Positions 20,212 through 32,110 of a DNA stretch of 64,000 bases are shown here, piece after piece. The notes below the pieces were generated by a model, which was not told the origin of the DNA, searched no databases, and saw only the letters and a list, made by a program, of their open reading frames with translations. Numbering within the stretch: position 1 is the first letter of the stretch; each line of letters opens with the position of its first letter. A program made the position numbers and the translations under genes. The DNA is from Campanula takesimana (taxonomy: Eukaryota > Streptophyta > Magnoliopsida > Asterales > Campanulaceae), in NCBI GenBank assembly GCA_026119855.1, contig JAOWBW010000357.1, forward strand, positions 558,001 through 622,000, written 5' to 3'.

Positions 20212-21474
20212 ATGCCTCCCGATCGTGAGATTGAATTTTGTATAGACCTTTTGCCGGGTACGGCTCCAATTTCGAAAGCACCTTATAGGTTAGCTCCGGC
20301 AGAGTTGAAGGAATTGAAGGTTCAATTGCAAGAGTTACTGGATCGAGTTTTTATCCGCCCTAGTGTTTCCCGTGGGGAGCACCGTTTTGTTTGTGCGGAA
20401 GAAAGATGGTTCGTTGAGATTGTGCATCGATTACCGGAAGTTGAATCAGGTTACGGTGAAGAACAAGTATCCTCTACCGCACATTGATGATTTGTTTGAT
20501 CAGCTTCAAGGGTCCGTGGTTTTCTCTAAACTTGATTTGAGGAGTGGGTACCATCAGTTGAAGGTTCGATCGGAGGATATTCCGAAGACTGCCTTTCGCA
20601 CTCGTTATGGTAATTATGAGTTCTTGGTTATGCCGTTTGGGTTGACTAACGCGCCGGCCGTGTTTATGGATTTGATGAACCGGGTTTTCCATCCCTATCT
20701 TGATTCGTTCGTGGTAGTCTTCGTTGACGACATTCTTGTTTATTCAAAATCTCGAGAGGAGCATGAACAACATTTGAGGACAGTTTTATCCGTTCTTGCG
20801 AGGGAGAAATTATTTGCGAAGTTTAGTAAATGCGAATTTTGGCTCGAGAAGGTGTATTTCTGGGTCATGTGATTTCTAAAGACGGGATTTCTGTGGATCC
20901 TTCAAAGATAGAGGCTATAGTGGATTGGAAGGGACCCGAATCAGTGACAGAGATTAGAAGCTTTCTTGGTTTAGCCGGGTATTACAAAAGATTTATTGAG
21001 GGGTTTTCGAGGATCGCTACTCCGATGACTCAGTTGACCCGAAAGAATGTTCCGTTTGTGTGGACTGAGAAATGTGACAAGAGTTTCGAGGAATTGAAGA
21101 AGAGGTTGACTACCGCACTGATCTTGACTTTGCCTAATGGGAGCGATGGCCTAGTGATTTACAGTGATGCTTCGAAAGAGGGTTTGGGTTGTGTGTTGAT
21201 GCAGAATGGGAAAGTAATTGCGTATGCTTCGAGGAAGTTGACCCTAGTGAACAGAATTACCCCACTCATGATATGGAGTTAGCGACTATTGTATTTGCGT
21301 TGCACAAATGGAAACACTACCTTTATGGGGCGAAGTTTGATATTTTTACCGATCAAAGAGTTTGAAGTACCTTTTCTCCAGAAAGAGTTGAATAATAGAC
21401 AGCGCCGATGGATGGAATTGTTGAAGGATTATGATTGCACGATTTCTTATCATCCGGGAAGGCGAATGTGGTAG
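20212..21474 (+). pseudogene. Element E reverse transcriptase and RNase H (fragmented)
   Basis: 20212-20360 holds the RT N-terminus (PDREIEFCIDLLPGTAPISK). After a frame change, 20363-20872 holds FVRKKDGSLRLCIDYRKLN, FSKLDLRSGYHQ, MPFGLTNAPAVF and the catalytic FVDD (near 20722). A frameshift near 20850 leads into the thumb/connection (FLGLAGYYKRFIEGF) and RNase H (YSDASKEGLGCVLMQNG, near 21163-21215). RNase H continues in further frames to about 21474 (EFEVPFLQKELNNRQRRWME). The catalytic residues are readable but no single frame spans the enzyme. Confidence 0.85.
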
Positions 21475-21651
21475 CCAATGCGATTAGTAGAAAGTCTTAT
21501 GTGGCTTCGATGATGGTCCGTGAATGGAAATGCTTGAGGATGTTCGAGATTGGTCTCCTCGTGAATCGAGACATGGGGCTATTTTTGCGAATATTAGGGT
21601 GTCTCCGACCCTAATTCAGAGGATAAAGGAAGCTCAGAAAGAAGATCCTGA

Positions 21652-23037
21652 TTGGTGAAGATGATGGGTAAATTGAAGGAAAAGAATTTTGAGGATTTTT
21701 CTTTGAGTCCGAGTGGAGTTTTGACTTTCCGTGGTCGTTTGTGCGTACCCGATGTTGGTGGAATAAAGAGGCAAGTTTTAGATGAGGGCCACAAATCGAG
21801 GTATACTATTCATCCGGGTAGTACGAAGATGTATCAGGATTTGAAGCAACAATTTTGGTGGATTAATATGAAAAGGGAAATAGCCGAGTATGTATCGAGG
21901 TGTTTAACTTGTCAGCAGGTCAAAGCCGAGCATCAGAGACCCGCGGGATTACTTCAGCCGTTAGAGATTCCCGAGTGGAAATGGGAGCATGTGACTATGG
22001 ATTTCGTTAGGGGACTACCTCGTACCCGTAGGAAGTATGACAGTGTTTGGGTAATAGTGGATAGATTGACCAAGAGTGCCCATTTCTTGCCTATTGACAT
22101 CAGATATTCGATGGAAAAGCTTGCGACCCTTTATATCGACGAGATTGTGAGATTGCATGGGGTTCCAGTTAGGATTGTGTCAGATCGAGACCCGAGGATT
22201 ACTTCTAGGTTTTGGAAGGCGATTCAGGAAGCTTTGGGTACAGATTTGCGATTCAGTATAGCTTTTCATCCTCAGACCGATGGTCAATCCGAGAGGACTA
22301 TTCAGATTTTGGAGGATATGTTGCGAGCTTGTTCGATAGACTTTTCTGATTCTTGGGATTCGCACCTACCGTTAGTGGAGTTCTCTTACAACAACAGTTA
22401 TCAGGCTAGTATCGAGATGGCACCGTTTGAGGCCTTGTATGGAAGGAAATGTAGAACGCCTATTTGTTGGGACGAGGTCGGTGAAGCGAAGATTGTGGGT
22501 ATTGATTTGCTTCGGGATTCGGTTGAGAAAGTCAAAGTTATCCGGGATAGATTGAAAACAGCCCAGAGTCGACATAAGAGCTATGCAGATAACCGAAGGC
22601 GAGATCTTAGTTTCCAGACCGGTGATTTGGTATTCTTGAAAGTATCTCTGAAGGTGGGTATTCGTAGGTTTGGGAAGAAAGGCAAATTGGCTCCGAGGTT
22701 TATTGGCCCGTTTGAGATTTTGGGAAAGGTTGGACTTCTAGCGTATCGTCTCGCGTTACCGTCATCCTTAGACCGATTGCACAACGTTTTCCACGTTTCT
22801 ATGCTTCAGAAGTACGTTCTTGATCCATCTCACGTGTTACCGAGGGTACCGGAGGATATTGAGCCCGATATGACTTATGAGGAACGACCGGTTCGGATCT
22901 TAGATTCTAAAGTCCAAGAGTTGAGGAACAAAAGCGTTGCGTTGGTTCGAGTTCTTTGGAGGAATCATAATATTGAGGAGTCGACTTAGGAGCTCCGAGA
23001 TGAGATCGAGAGGAAATTTCCGTGGCTTTTTGTTTAA
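21652..23037 (+). pseudogene. Element E integrase with chromodomain-like tail (nonsense-truncated)
   Basis: An open 445-codon frame. It holds the zinc-binding end (CLTCQQVKAEHQRPAG), the integrase core with MDFVRGLPRT, SDRDPRITSRFW and the glutamate in HPQTDGQSERT (the D,D,E residues are all present), and the GPF..LGKVGLLAYRLALP and LHNVFHVSMLQKY C-terminal blocks. A TAG at 22987-22989 stands where related elements have Trp. The same frame then continues (ELRDEIERKFPWLFV) to TAA at 23035-23037, so a single nonsense change truncates the chromodomain-like tail thought to guide Tekay integration. Confidence 0.88.
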
Positions 23038-23073
23038 GGTGAGTCTCGTTAAAATTCGGGTCGAATTTTATTT

Positions 23074-23086
23074 AAGGGGGAGTGAA
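23074..23086 (+). promoter_or_regulatory. Element E polypurine tract
   Basis: AAGGGGGAGTGAA lies immediately before the TGTCACGACCC start of the 3' LTR. Confidence 0.85.
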
Positions 23087-25124
23087 TGTCACGACCCGAA
23101 ATCTAGGCTCTATTTTATTAGTGATAAATAATTATTATTTATTTATTTGCTTATCTATATATTTAAGTTATTATTTATTTAAATATTTATGTGTCATAAT
23201 AATTATGCCTAGGATTTTATTTGGGTCATTTGTGCTAGTGTAGTATTGTTGGTTCTTAATTGTTAGTAGGGAGTGTAGAAATTGTGTGTAGTGTAGTGGA
23301 GGGGGCCTAAGTGTAAATCTTTTAAATCATTTCCCTACTCCCTCCCTACTCCTTCCCTTCTCCCTCATACACTCCACCTCCATCTCTCTCTCCCAGCACA
23401 CCTCTTCCTCTCTCCTCCATTTGTGGTAAGTTTTCTTTCTTTCCTTCTCTCTTCATTTTCTTCATCTTCCTCTCATAATCTCTCATTTCTTAAAACGAAA
23501 TGTGTTTAGATCGTCGATAGGATCGCGTAGAACCAAAAAGAATTGAATTCCGTCATCTTTGAGAATTTTCAAGTAAGTTGCTTTTCCCCCATTTTGATGC
23601 TAAAATGTTCATATCATGTTTATATAATGCTTTTGTTGTTATAATTGAAGTTTGGTTGAGTTTAGAATTTATTTGGAATTTATTTGAGTTTTTGGTCGAA
23701 AATGGTGATTGATATGAATGTTGAGTTTGATTCTTGATTTTGGTTAATAAATATTGTTGTTAAGGTCCCCTTGTTGGTTAGTTATGATTTGGGTACCTTG
23801 AGGATCTTATTGGTTGTGTTTGGTTAAGAGAGTGGTGAAATTGGTAAGGAAATTTGATGAACCCAGCTGGGAATTCTTCCCAGCCCGTAGACCAGGCGCC
23901 CGCCCGCCTTGACCCAGGCCCGCCCCACCCAGGCGCCGCCCGCCCGCCTGTTTGGGTTTTTGCCCTTTTGCTTGGTTTAAGACTTAAGGCTTAACTAGTT
24001 TAGGTTTATTACTTCTAATTAACTTAAGATAACACCGTGGAACACTTTATTAAGTGGAATTGATTCTTATATGAATAAAGATGATATGGAATTTGATTAA
24101 GTATCATTTTGGGAATGTGGTTCATCTTTGATGTGCGGTTTATATTGGTTTACCTTTGTGGTGATTTATTTGGATTGGTTCCCTACTTTGGAACCTTAAG
24201 TTGTTTATTTAAGCTAGTATTTATTACTTAGCATTTATTTGAAAGTCCAGCTGGTATTTTGTGTGTGTTTGGGCGATGCGAAACATTATGATGGCACGGC
24301 CAAGTCCATTGTGATGTTGACCATTGTTTTGCCCCATTATTACCCTCCTCCAGATTGGCCTTGGATGTGAGAAGAGCTAGCTCCTTTGTGTGCATTTTAT
24401 CTTTACTTGGAGCATGACTTTGTGGCATGTCTCCCGTCCCTTGTGACACTTCATTTGGTTATTGGTTCCGGTACCGGGGTTTTCTCTTCGGCTTTCTTGC
24501 TATTATGAAGATGATGATTTGTTGATTATTGAAGCTGCGCAGCGATCTTTTATTTGGATGTATCGGTTTGGAAAACCTTGGCTATATCCTTTGTTATGTG
24601 TTTATTTCCGCTGCTATCTGTTATATGATAAATGCTATGTGCTATGTGATATTTATTATTGCTTATCGCTTCGTGCATCATAGCATGTCATGTAGTTGCA
24701 TTAGTAACTTATTGAGATTTATCTCACCCCTTTTCTTTTATCTTTGTTTTTCCTTAACCCCCCCCCCCCCAGGTGCTAAGGATTAGTCTCGCTGATCACG
24801 AGAAAGAGGACTTCGAGTGTGGATCCATTCTTTTTGGGAAGGTTGTTATAGGTTGGTTTACATTATGTAAATGTGTAACCTTTTTGGGATAGTTGTACCA
24901 AACAATGACGTCATTAAGAATTGTATATTTGTATTTTGTTGGGCATAAACTTATGGAAGTTTATGATAGTTGTAATTGGTCTTTATCAAACTTGGTTTTG
25001 TAAAACTTTGGATCATCACCTTTTGGTATCAAATGGAATTTTTAACTTCGGTATTTCACAGTTTTGGTTTTAGAGTCGACGTCCAGATCGCGGTCTCGGG
25101 CCCGCGGGGTCCGGGGTCGCGACA
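23087..25124 (+). repeat. Element E 3' LTR (2038 bp)
   Basis: Begins TGTCACGACCCGAAATC and ends GGGTCGCGACA. The same LTR family appears reversed at 62298-64000 (G) and, more diverged, at 25125-26041 (H). It contains a GC-rich motif block at 23871-23951 and a C13 run near 24760. Small ORFs inside it are not credible genes. Confidence 0.88.
23871..23951 (+). repeat. GCGCCCGCCC motif block in the E LTR
   Basis: Repeated CAGGCGCCCGCCCGCC / CCCAGGCGCCGCCCGCC units form an 80-bp GC-rich island in AT-rich LTR sequence. The homologous position in LTR H (near 25180-25210) lacks it, and LTR G has a different repeated motif there. Confidence 0.75.
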
Positions 25125-26041
25125 CTCTTACTTTGGCTCTATAATCACTTCTAAAAACTAACTTAACTAAGAGTTTCAAACACAACCAAACCCGGAATTC
25201 CCAATTTGTTTCTTGGGTTCATTTACACTCAAAATTTGAGAGTAAAACTCTCCCAAACAAACCCATCAACACAAAACTCACCCAAGACACAACCTAAGTA
25301 CATCCTTGACCTCTAAACACAGTTCTAAACTCCAAAACACCAATTACCAACATCAAACCCAAATTCATCCATGGCTTCAAATCAAGATTTAAATCCCAAC
25401 ATTCATATTAACACAAAAATTAACCAAAAATACTAATAATTTCTAAACTCAACCAAAACATCATATACATATCACTAAAGCATCATACAAACAAATGATG
25501 AACATTTTAGCATAAAAATGGGGGAAAGTAACTTACCCGGATTTCTCAAAGGTGACGTAATTCAAATATTTTTTGCTCTACGCGATCCTATCGACGATCT
25601 AAACACATTTCATAAAATGAGCATTAAGAAATAATGAATAGAAGATGGTCAAAATGAAGAGAGAAGGAGGGGGAGAAACTTACCTTCAATTAACAATGGA
25701 GGAGAGAGAGAGATTGAGTGTGTGTGTGTGTGTGCAGGAGAAAGTGAGGGAGAAGGGGGGAGTAGGGAGGGAGTAAATAGAATTATTTTCAAATTTTACA
25801 CCTAGGCCCCCTCTAGACCCAACTAACACACAAACCCATATTCCCTACTAACAACTAAGACCCAATAACTCTACACTAGCACAAATGATCAATTAAAATG
25901 CTAGGCATAAAATATTATGAAACACAAAATGCACACATAATTATTTAAATAAATAAATAATTTAAATAAATAAATAAGAAATAAATAAATAATTAAATAT
26001 TTATTACTAAGAAAATAGAGGCGGTTTTTCGGGTCGTTACA
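25125..26041 (-). repeat. Element H: truncated minus-strand Tekay LTR
   Basis: Read on the minus strand it begins at 26041 with TGTAACGACCCGAAAA and matches the first ~900 bp of the E LTR in order (AAATA-rich start, TGTGCTAGTGTAG, GGGGGCCTA, CTCTCTCTC, GTGTTTAGATCGTCGATAGG). It is cut at 25124/25125 by element E, so E inserted into it. Its right end joins B LTR sequence at 26042. Either the rest of H is lost in the gap or it was a solo LTR. Confidence 0.8.
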
Positions 26042-26237
26042 ATAATGATGTTTTCGTAGCAAGACCACTCTTAGATTGGGTGCTCCTTAACCTTCCCAAT
26101 CCATAACTTAACCCCCGAATCCAAGATTTCACGGTCCGTGTTCCGTTAAACATGGTGGCGACTCAACAAAACCGAGCAACAATCAAGTCCTTACATCAAA
26201 ACCGATCCAACGCAACGGCGAAAAGGGCACGCGCTCA
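26042..26237 (+). repeat. Element B 5' LTR remnant
   Basis: The last ~195 bp of the B LTR, matching 58432-58623 with scattered substitutions and ending CGCGCTCA. H removed or displaced the upstream part. B therefore predates H. Confidence 0.8.
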
Positions 26238-26240
26238 TAG

Positions 26241-26258
26241 TGGCGACTCTGATGGGGA
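26241..26258 (+). promoter_or_regulatory. Element B primer-binding site
   Basis: TGGCGACTCTGATGGGGA follows the LTR end and resembles TGGCGACTCCGCTGGGGA in D and F, complementary to an Arg-tRNA-type 3' end. It has two or three substitutions. Confidence 0.75.
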
Positions 26259-27579
26259 TGAATCATGCTAAGAGGGTTAGACTTGCGTTGAAAATTCATC
26301 GTCGTTCTTGAAATTCTGCAAATTCTGTACTGTTTCTACTCCCAAAAGGGGATATCTCGTACGAGGCATCTCCTTTTTGTCCGACAGTCTGGTCTTCTGG
26401 CTTGAAAAAGGGATTTCCGTCCTGTTCAAGCACGCAAACAGGGTTCCAGATCTGTCCTCCCCCTGTTTTTGAGTCTTAGAACCTTCCTAACGACAAAGAA
26501 ACTCCTCATATATCATGAAGCTAACCTTTGTTTTGCAGGAGTATTTGCAAACTTGAAATTTCCGTGCTTTACTTATGTTATGCTTTATGTGTGAACTATG
26601 AAGGCTTGAGTTCCTCCACAAGAGGGAAACGTAGGCAGCCACTTGGCTCGGCCATTGCATGTTTTTGTTTTGTTTTTTTTAAAAAAACTCTCTATTTTCA
26701 CCTTTGACACCTAGAACTTGACTCTCACACACGTGCACACATGTAGATTAGTTTCAGTACATACCCTATAAACCCGGGTCCCAATTGGAGGACGGATGTC
26801 GGTCAGCATTTCCTTGCCGGTCTCTCTAAAGATGGTGTACCCACTCCATGCCACGCTCCTACGATCGTGCCCATGGGGAGCCTTAGCCGTAAGCCCTGCA
26901 TCAACCTCATGCATACATAATAGTCAATAAGACACTCCTTGAGACCGGTCGGTTCGATTCTTAGGATTGTTTTAATATTTGCTCAAAATAACGCTTCTTC
27001 TACAATCTATAATCCTCCCTTCATGAATTCATGACGAATGTCCCTTCGGTAAAAAAAAAATTGGACAAGGGATTGCGATGGCAAAATTGAGAATTTTTCT
27101 ACGAGGATTCGAGTCTAGTCCCTTTTGCCGTCAAGATCCTACGTTTGACAAAGTCACTTTCAGTTGTCCCTTACAAGAATTCATAAGGTTTGATTGCATA
27201 AAGGCGTTGTTTAACAAAGTGCAAAACAATTACGGAATTACTTAGGTTTGGCTAAATTGAATGGTGGATTCCGATGAGAATATGGGACCTTTGCCCAAAT
27301 TTTCTGTTTGGGGGAGTGAAATACAGGTGAACAACAAGGGGCTCATATTCTAAGGTGACAGAATCCACTATCCCAGGACGAACTAGGTAGTAACCCTCAA
27401 AATGGATCGATTTCCGTCCGACCAAATAGGATTAAAATCTGAAATTCTGACTGTCAGGCTGGATGTCTCATACGAGACATCTATGTCTCGTATGAGACAT
27501 CCTCCCTCTGTATGTGATTATGCCCGTTTGGTCAACTTAAAACCCGTAAAAACAGACTTATTAGGACCCCAGCCTGGAT
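26259..27579 (+). other. Element B leader
   Basis: Untranslated leader with no convincing ORF. It contains CTCGTACGAG-type palindromes at 26355-26366 and 27463-27502. Confidence 0.5.
27463..27502 (+). repeat. CTCGTACGAG palindrome pair (B leader)
   Basis: GTCTCATACGAGAC and GTCTCGTATGAGAC lie about 6 bp apart, each nearly a perfect palindrome. Further copies in B lie at 26355, 44511-44551, 46317-46348 and 57804-57845. Confidence 0.8.
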
Positions 27580-29165
27580 TTGACACGATTTCTGAACCTT
27601 AGGTCCGTCCGAAACAACACAATCGCTTCGGTAGTCTATATCCGTGATCCCAAAACCAATAGACTAGACAAAGTTGTAGTAATGGCCAGTACCCCTATCA
27701 CTGATTTGGGAACCGCTAAGACCGTCATTGCACGACTCGAACAGCAAGTGAAAGAGCAAGCTGAAATTGCTGCCCGCGAGAGTGATCGTCATGCCCAATA
27801 CATACACTCTGTCCTACAAGAGCTCTAAGAACTCAAAAAGGGTAATAAGAAGTCGAAATCCTCCTCCAAAGACGGGGAATCCCATGCTAAGAAAGGGAAC
27901 AAAAAGGATGAGGAATCCGACTCTGATTCAAATACATCCGACTCTTCCTCCTCCTCTGATGATGAGGATACCAAGACAAATGATAGGAAGAAGAAAGCTA
28001 GTGATGACACCAACATCATCAACTCCGCCACTGCCGAGTTTCTCAAAAAGAGGTTTGTGCATCTTGGTCTAGCAAAAGGCTCCATTATTCTATTTGACCC
28101 CATCGCACTCCACAAGTCAATCACTAAGCTCCCACGAAAGTTCCGCACTCCCGACATTGCCAAGTTCAATGGCACCACTTGTCCTCGTGTTCATGTTGAA
28201 ACCTACACTTGGGCCATGCTTACAATGAAAGTGGATGACACTGTTTTAGCCCAAAGCTTTCCCCAAACTCTAGAGGGGGCGGCAAGGGATTGGTACATGT
28301 CTCTCCCCTTAGCTACAAGAACCGATTGCGCTACCGCCTGTGAAGTATTTCAAAGGCGTTTTGAGGACAATACTACTTACCGCCCCACTAAAAGAGACCT
28401 CGAACAAATTCAACAAGGTGCTAATGAGACATTTGGTGACTTTGTCAAAAGATGGAGAGCCAAGCTCACCAAAATTGTTGATAGGCCTAGTACGGAAGAT
28501 CTAATGCACATATTCCTAAAGTCACTCCGTAATGAGTATGAGGACCGTCTCCCCGGTACTTTTTCTTCCCAAGATTCTCCGAGCTTCATAAGGCCGGTCT
28601 TCGACTAGATGACATCTTCAAAAATAGGAAAGAAGCTAAGAAGGATAATGGTTACCGTTACACTAGCAAGGGCTCTACTAGCAAAGACACATCCGTCAAC
28701 ACTATTGCTTTCAATAACCAAGGGAAGAGCAAATATTCCTCCGTCCCTCCACCAAACAAGAAAAAGAAGAAAGAGAGAGTCTACAACAAACTAGGTGGTG
28801 TCACTCAAGGAGAACTCTTTGACATACTCGTAGAAGCCGGAAAAGTCACACCAAGGAAGCCTCCTACTACTCCGAGGGAACTCCCCGCAAATCATGCTCA
28901 TCATCTCTATTGCAAGTTCCACCAATTTAGTGGCCACGACACCGACTCTTGCAACAACCTCAAATATGTGATCCAAGATCTCATAGACTCTAAGCAACTA
29001 GGGGTTCCTAATATAGTGACAAACCCTCTCCTAACTGCGGGAGGAGGAATCAATGTAATAGAGATAGCTAGTGAAAAAGAGGAGACTACTCGCCTAATCC
29101 CAAATGTGGGCGAGAGCACTCCAAATTTCAATAATGAAATTTCTTTCTGTTATATGTTGTCTTAG
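27580..29165 (+). pseudogene. gag: Element B gag
   Basis: One frame runs from about 27580 to 28608 with a single TAA at 27826-27828. It has a coiled N-terminus, an acidic Ser/Asp-rich stretch, then the retrotransposon Gag core (TPDIAKFNGTTCPRVHVETY, LEGAARDWYMSLP, FVKRWRAKLTKIV, MHIFLKSL). A one-base shift near 28575 moves the rest to another frame (about 28581-29165), with the Tat-type knuckle YCKFHQFSGHDTDSC and a final stop at 29163-29165. It is homologous to the intact F gag at 60787. I found no aspartic-protease motif between 29165 and 29730. Confidence 0.85.
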
Positions 29166-29429
29166 GATCAAGTACTACATAGGCCAAATAACAAACAAGA
29201 TGTTAACTTACTTACTCGAAATGGGTACTTTGTACGTGAGGGGGAAAACTCGCCATACTTCATGTTCCCTGAACCATGGACTGACCATAGGGGGAAGCGG
29301 AAACCGGGCATTGAAATCTTCAATAACTGTGATTCATACTCACTTTAAACAGAACCAATACAATTCTCGTGGCTACCTCAAGAATTAGGGGGTACCAAGG
29401 CCGAAGTATTCAGTGAATGGGACTTTGTA

Positions 29430-31142
29430 TTGGGAGAAGACCGACTACGCCAGTTTCTCAACCTTTGCAAGCTAGAGGACACTCAAGTAAATGCAATAGA
29501 CAAGGGGGACGCTCCAAAGCAAGACTATACCAAGCTCATCAAGAAATGTGACAAGCCCATCAAGAATTGGTACACAACTGGGGGATCCATGGAAAGTGAA
29601 GACTTCCTTATCAAAGAGCTAGGATGCGCTCCCCATCCCCATAGGAAGAGAAATCTTGTAATTCTTACCTTAGAATCAGATACCGCTACCGATGAGCTCA
29701 CCCAAGAGGACTTGGATGCCATCGCGGAATGTGTATTCCCTACTTTCTTAATGAAAACATAGATCTTTCCGAGTATCCTGAGATTGAAAATGTCATGAAT
29801 GATGAATTAACTAATAACTCTAACGAATTAGATAATAATGAGTCATATGACGAGATAGATCAAGAAAACGAAAAAATCTTAAAAGAAATTAATAAGCAAG
29901 TAGGTTATTATGGCGGAAATGGTCCTATTGATGCCGAAGAAATGCAAACAGTTAATTTGGGGACGGACGATGATCCGAAAGAGACTAAGATTGGCAGTTT
30001 CTTCAAGGGAGAAAACCAACAAACCCTCATAGCACTTCTCCGAGAATTCGTAGATGTGTTCGCATGGTCCTACAAAGATATGCCGGGGCTATCCAATTCT
30101 ATTGTTGAACATAAGATACCGCTGCTTCCCGATTCAAAGCCAGTCAAACAGAAACTCCGCAGAATTAAACCCGAGTGGTCGGTACAAGTCAAACAAGAGA
30201 TAGAGAAACTCTTGAATGCCGGATTCATAAAAGTGATAGAATATCCAGCCTGGTTGGCTAACACTGTGCAAGTTTCCAAAGCAAATGGAAAGGTTCGTGT
30301 CTGCGTAGACTTCCATGATATCAATAGAGCATCTCCGAAGGATGACTTTCCTCTTCCTAACATACACATGCTTGTCGACAATACCGCAAAGTACGAGGTC
30401 CGTTCGTTCGTATACGGAATCGCTGGGTACAATCAAATCCTTTTGGCTAAAGAGAATCAATATAAGACAACGTTTACCACACCGTGGGGGACGTTCTGCT
30501 ATACAGTCATGCCATTTGACTCAAGAATGCCAGAGCCACTTACCAGAGAGCGGTGACTGCGCTATTCCATGACATGATACATAAAGAAATAGAGGTGTAC
30601 ATCAACGACATGATCATACACTCTAAAGGCTCCGATGGACAGCACTTTGTTGACCTTAGAAAATTCTTCAAAAGGTTGAGACACCACAAGATGAGGCTTA
30701 ATCTGGCTAAATGCACATTTGGGGTAGTGAAAGGAAAAGTCCTTGGGTACATGGTCACCGAGCGTGGTATAGAAGCTGAACCCACTAAGATTAAAGCCAT
30801 CGTTGATATGCCTCCACCTAAGACGTAGAAAGAAGTAAAGGGATTCATGGGTCGCCTTCAATACATTAGTTGTTTCATCAATCAACTCACGACAATGTGC
30901 GAACCCATTTTCAAACTCCTCGAGAAGAATGCATCCCTAGAATGGACCGAAGAGTGTCAAGAAGCCTTCGAAAATGTCAAAGAATACTTATTAATCCTCC
31001 TGTATTGGTCCCACCGCATAAAGAAAAACCGTTGATCCTGTACCTTACAGTCAATGACACTGCACTAGGGGCTATGCTAGCACAAGAGCAACCCAACTCG
31101 AGAAAAGAGAATGCCATCTACTTTGTCAGCCGTGGCTGTTAA
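29430..31142 (+). pseudogene. Element B reverse transcriptase region
   Basis: 29430-29762 is the linker before RT. From 29729 come DVFAWSYKDMPGLS, KLRRIKPEW, VRVCVDFHDINRASPKDDFPLP and AGYNQI. One deleted G near 30517 breaks MPFGLKNA, and the other frame continues with QRAVTALFHDM. The catalytic motif reads Y-I-N-D instead of Y-V-D-D (near 30600), so polymerase activity is lost. A stop at 30826-30828, a frameshift near 31000 and a stop at 31140-31142 follow. Confidence 0.85.
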
Positions 31143-32110
31143 GGGGCTGAATTGAACTACTCCACATTAGAAAAGTCGTGTGCCGCACTGGTATGGGTAG
31201 CCGAGAGACTCAAACCATACATGGAACCATTTCCCGTACAATTGATTTCCCGAATGGACCCGATGAGGTACATCTTCAAGAAGTCTCATGTCTCCTCTAG
31301 AATAGCCAAGTGGTATTTTATACTCTGGGGGTATGATATCTCTTACATCACACAGAAATCCATAAGAATAAGAATCTTTGATGATCATTTAGCCGAATTT
31401 CCATGTGATGAAGCGAAGGGGGAAGACCCGCGATTCCCTGATGAAGACATCATGGCAATAGCAAAAAAAAAGTGGCAATTATTTTTCGATGGTGTAGCCA
31501 ATAAACGAGGATATGGTATCGGCATGGTTGGTTTTGCTAGCGCGAGCTTTCCGCAATCATATATGGCTACCGCCATTATCTCTAGAAAGATCTCCGGTGT
31601 GAATCTCCCAAGCAATCTATCTGTCTATGTAGATAGATGTATCATCCTTTTTTCTACTTTTTCTATTTCTTCTTCTTCATCTACTTCTTCTTCTTCATCT
31701 ACACCCTTCCTTTTGTGGGAGGTCAAACAAGTAGATACCTCAGATTTATACACTCCACTCGCAATTCGCCTTGACTTCGAAGCCACTAACAACACTGCCG
31801 AGTATGAAGCTTGTATAGCTGGACTTGAAGCAGCCTTAGAAAGAAATGTGACCGAACTATAAGTGTATGGAGATTCACAACTCATAATCTATCAGTTACT
31901 CAAAAAGTGGAATATACAAGATCCTACACTTCAGAAATACAATGACCATCTCCAATACTTGGTTAAACAATTCAAATAAGTCACTTTCCACTATCTTCCT
32001 AGAGATAAGAACCGCTTAGCAGATTCACTAGCCATGCTAGCATCACTTGTGGAGATTCACGAATGCACCGAAGTCAAAACATTCAAGGTTGCAAGATGAA
32101 CGACTCCCGC
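31143..32110 (+). pseudogene. Element B RNase H plus additional (archaeal-type) RNase H
   Basis: The first RNase H ends with LNYSTLEKSCAALVWVAERL. From 31470 a second RNase H begins (KWQLFFDGVANKRGYGIGMV) and ends with LDFEATNNTAEYEACIAGLE; this duplicated RNase H is diagnostic of the Tat lineage. It is interrupted, in frame, by about 65 low-complexity codons (31545-31740, with a CTATCTGTCTATGTAGATAG palindrome and CTT-rich repeats). Stops at 31860-31862 and 31977-31979 follow, with recognisable downstream coding (YLPRDKNRLADSLAMLASL). Confidence 0.82.

Larger units (their letters stand above)
18652..25124 (+). mobile_element. Element E: decayed Tekay-type chromovirus (Gypsy), 5' end missing
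   Basis: From left to right: gag, zinc knuckles, protease, RT, RNase H, integrase, chromodomain-like tail, polypurine tract and a 2-kb 3' LTR. This is the Gypsy order, with the C-terminal PVRILDSK..LRNKSVALVRVLWRN block typical of Tekay/Del chromoviruses. Many frameshifts and stops make it a pseudo-element. It lies inside minus-strand LTR H, whose remnant begins right after the E 3' LTR. Confidence 0.9.

Noticed and set aside
24228..24786. Small ORFs in the E LTR
   Set aside because: Present on both strands and recurring in the G LTR at 62799-63163. They have no domain and are a by-product of LTR sequence.
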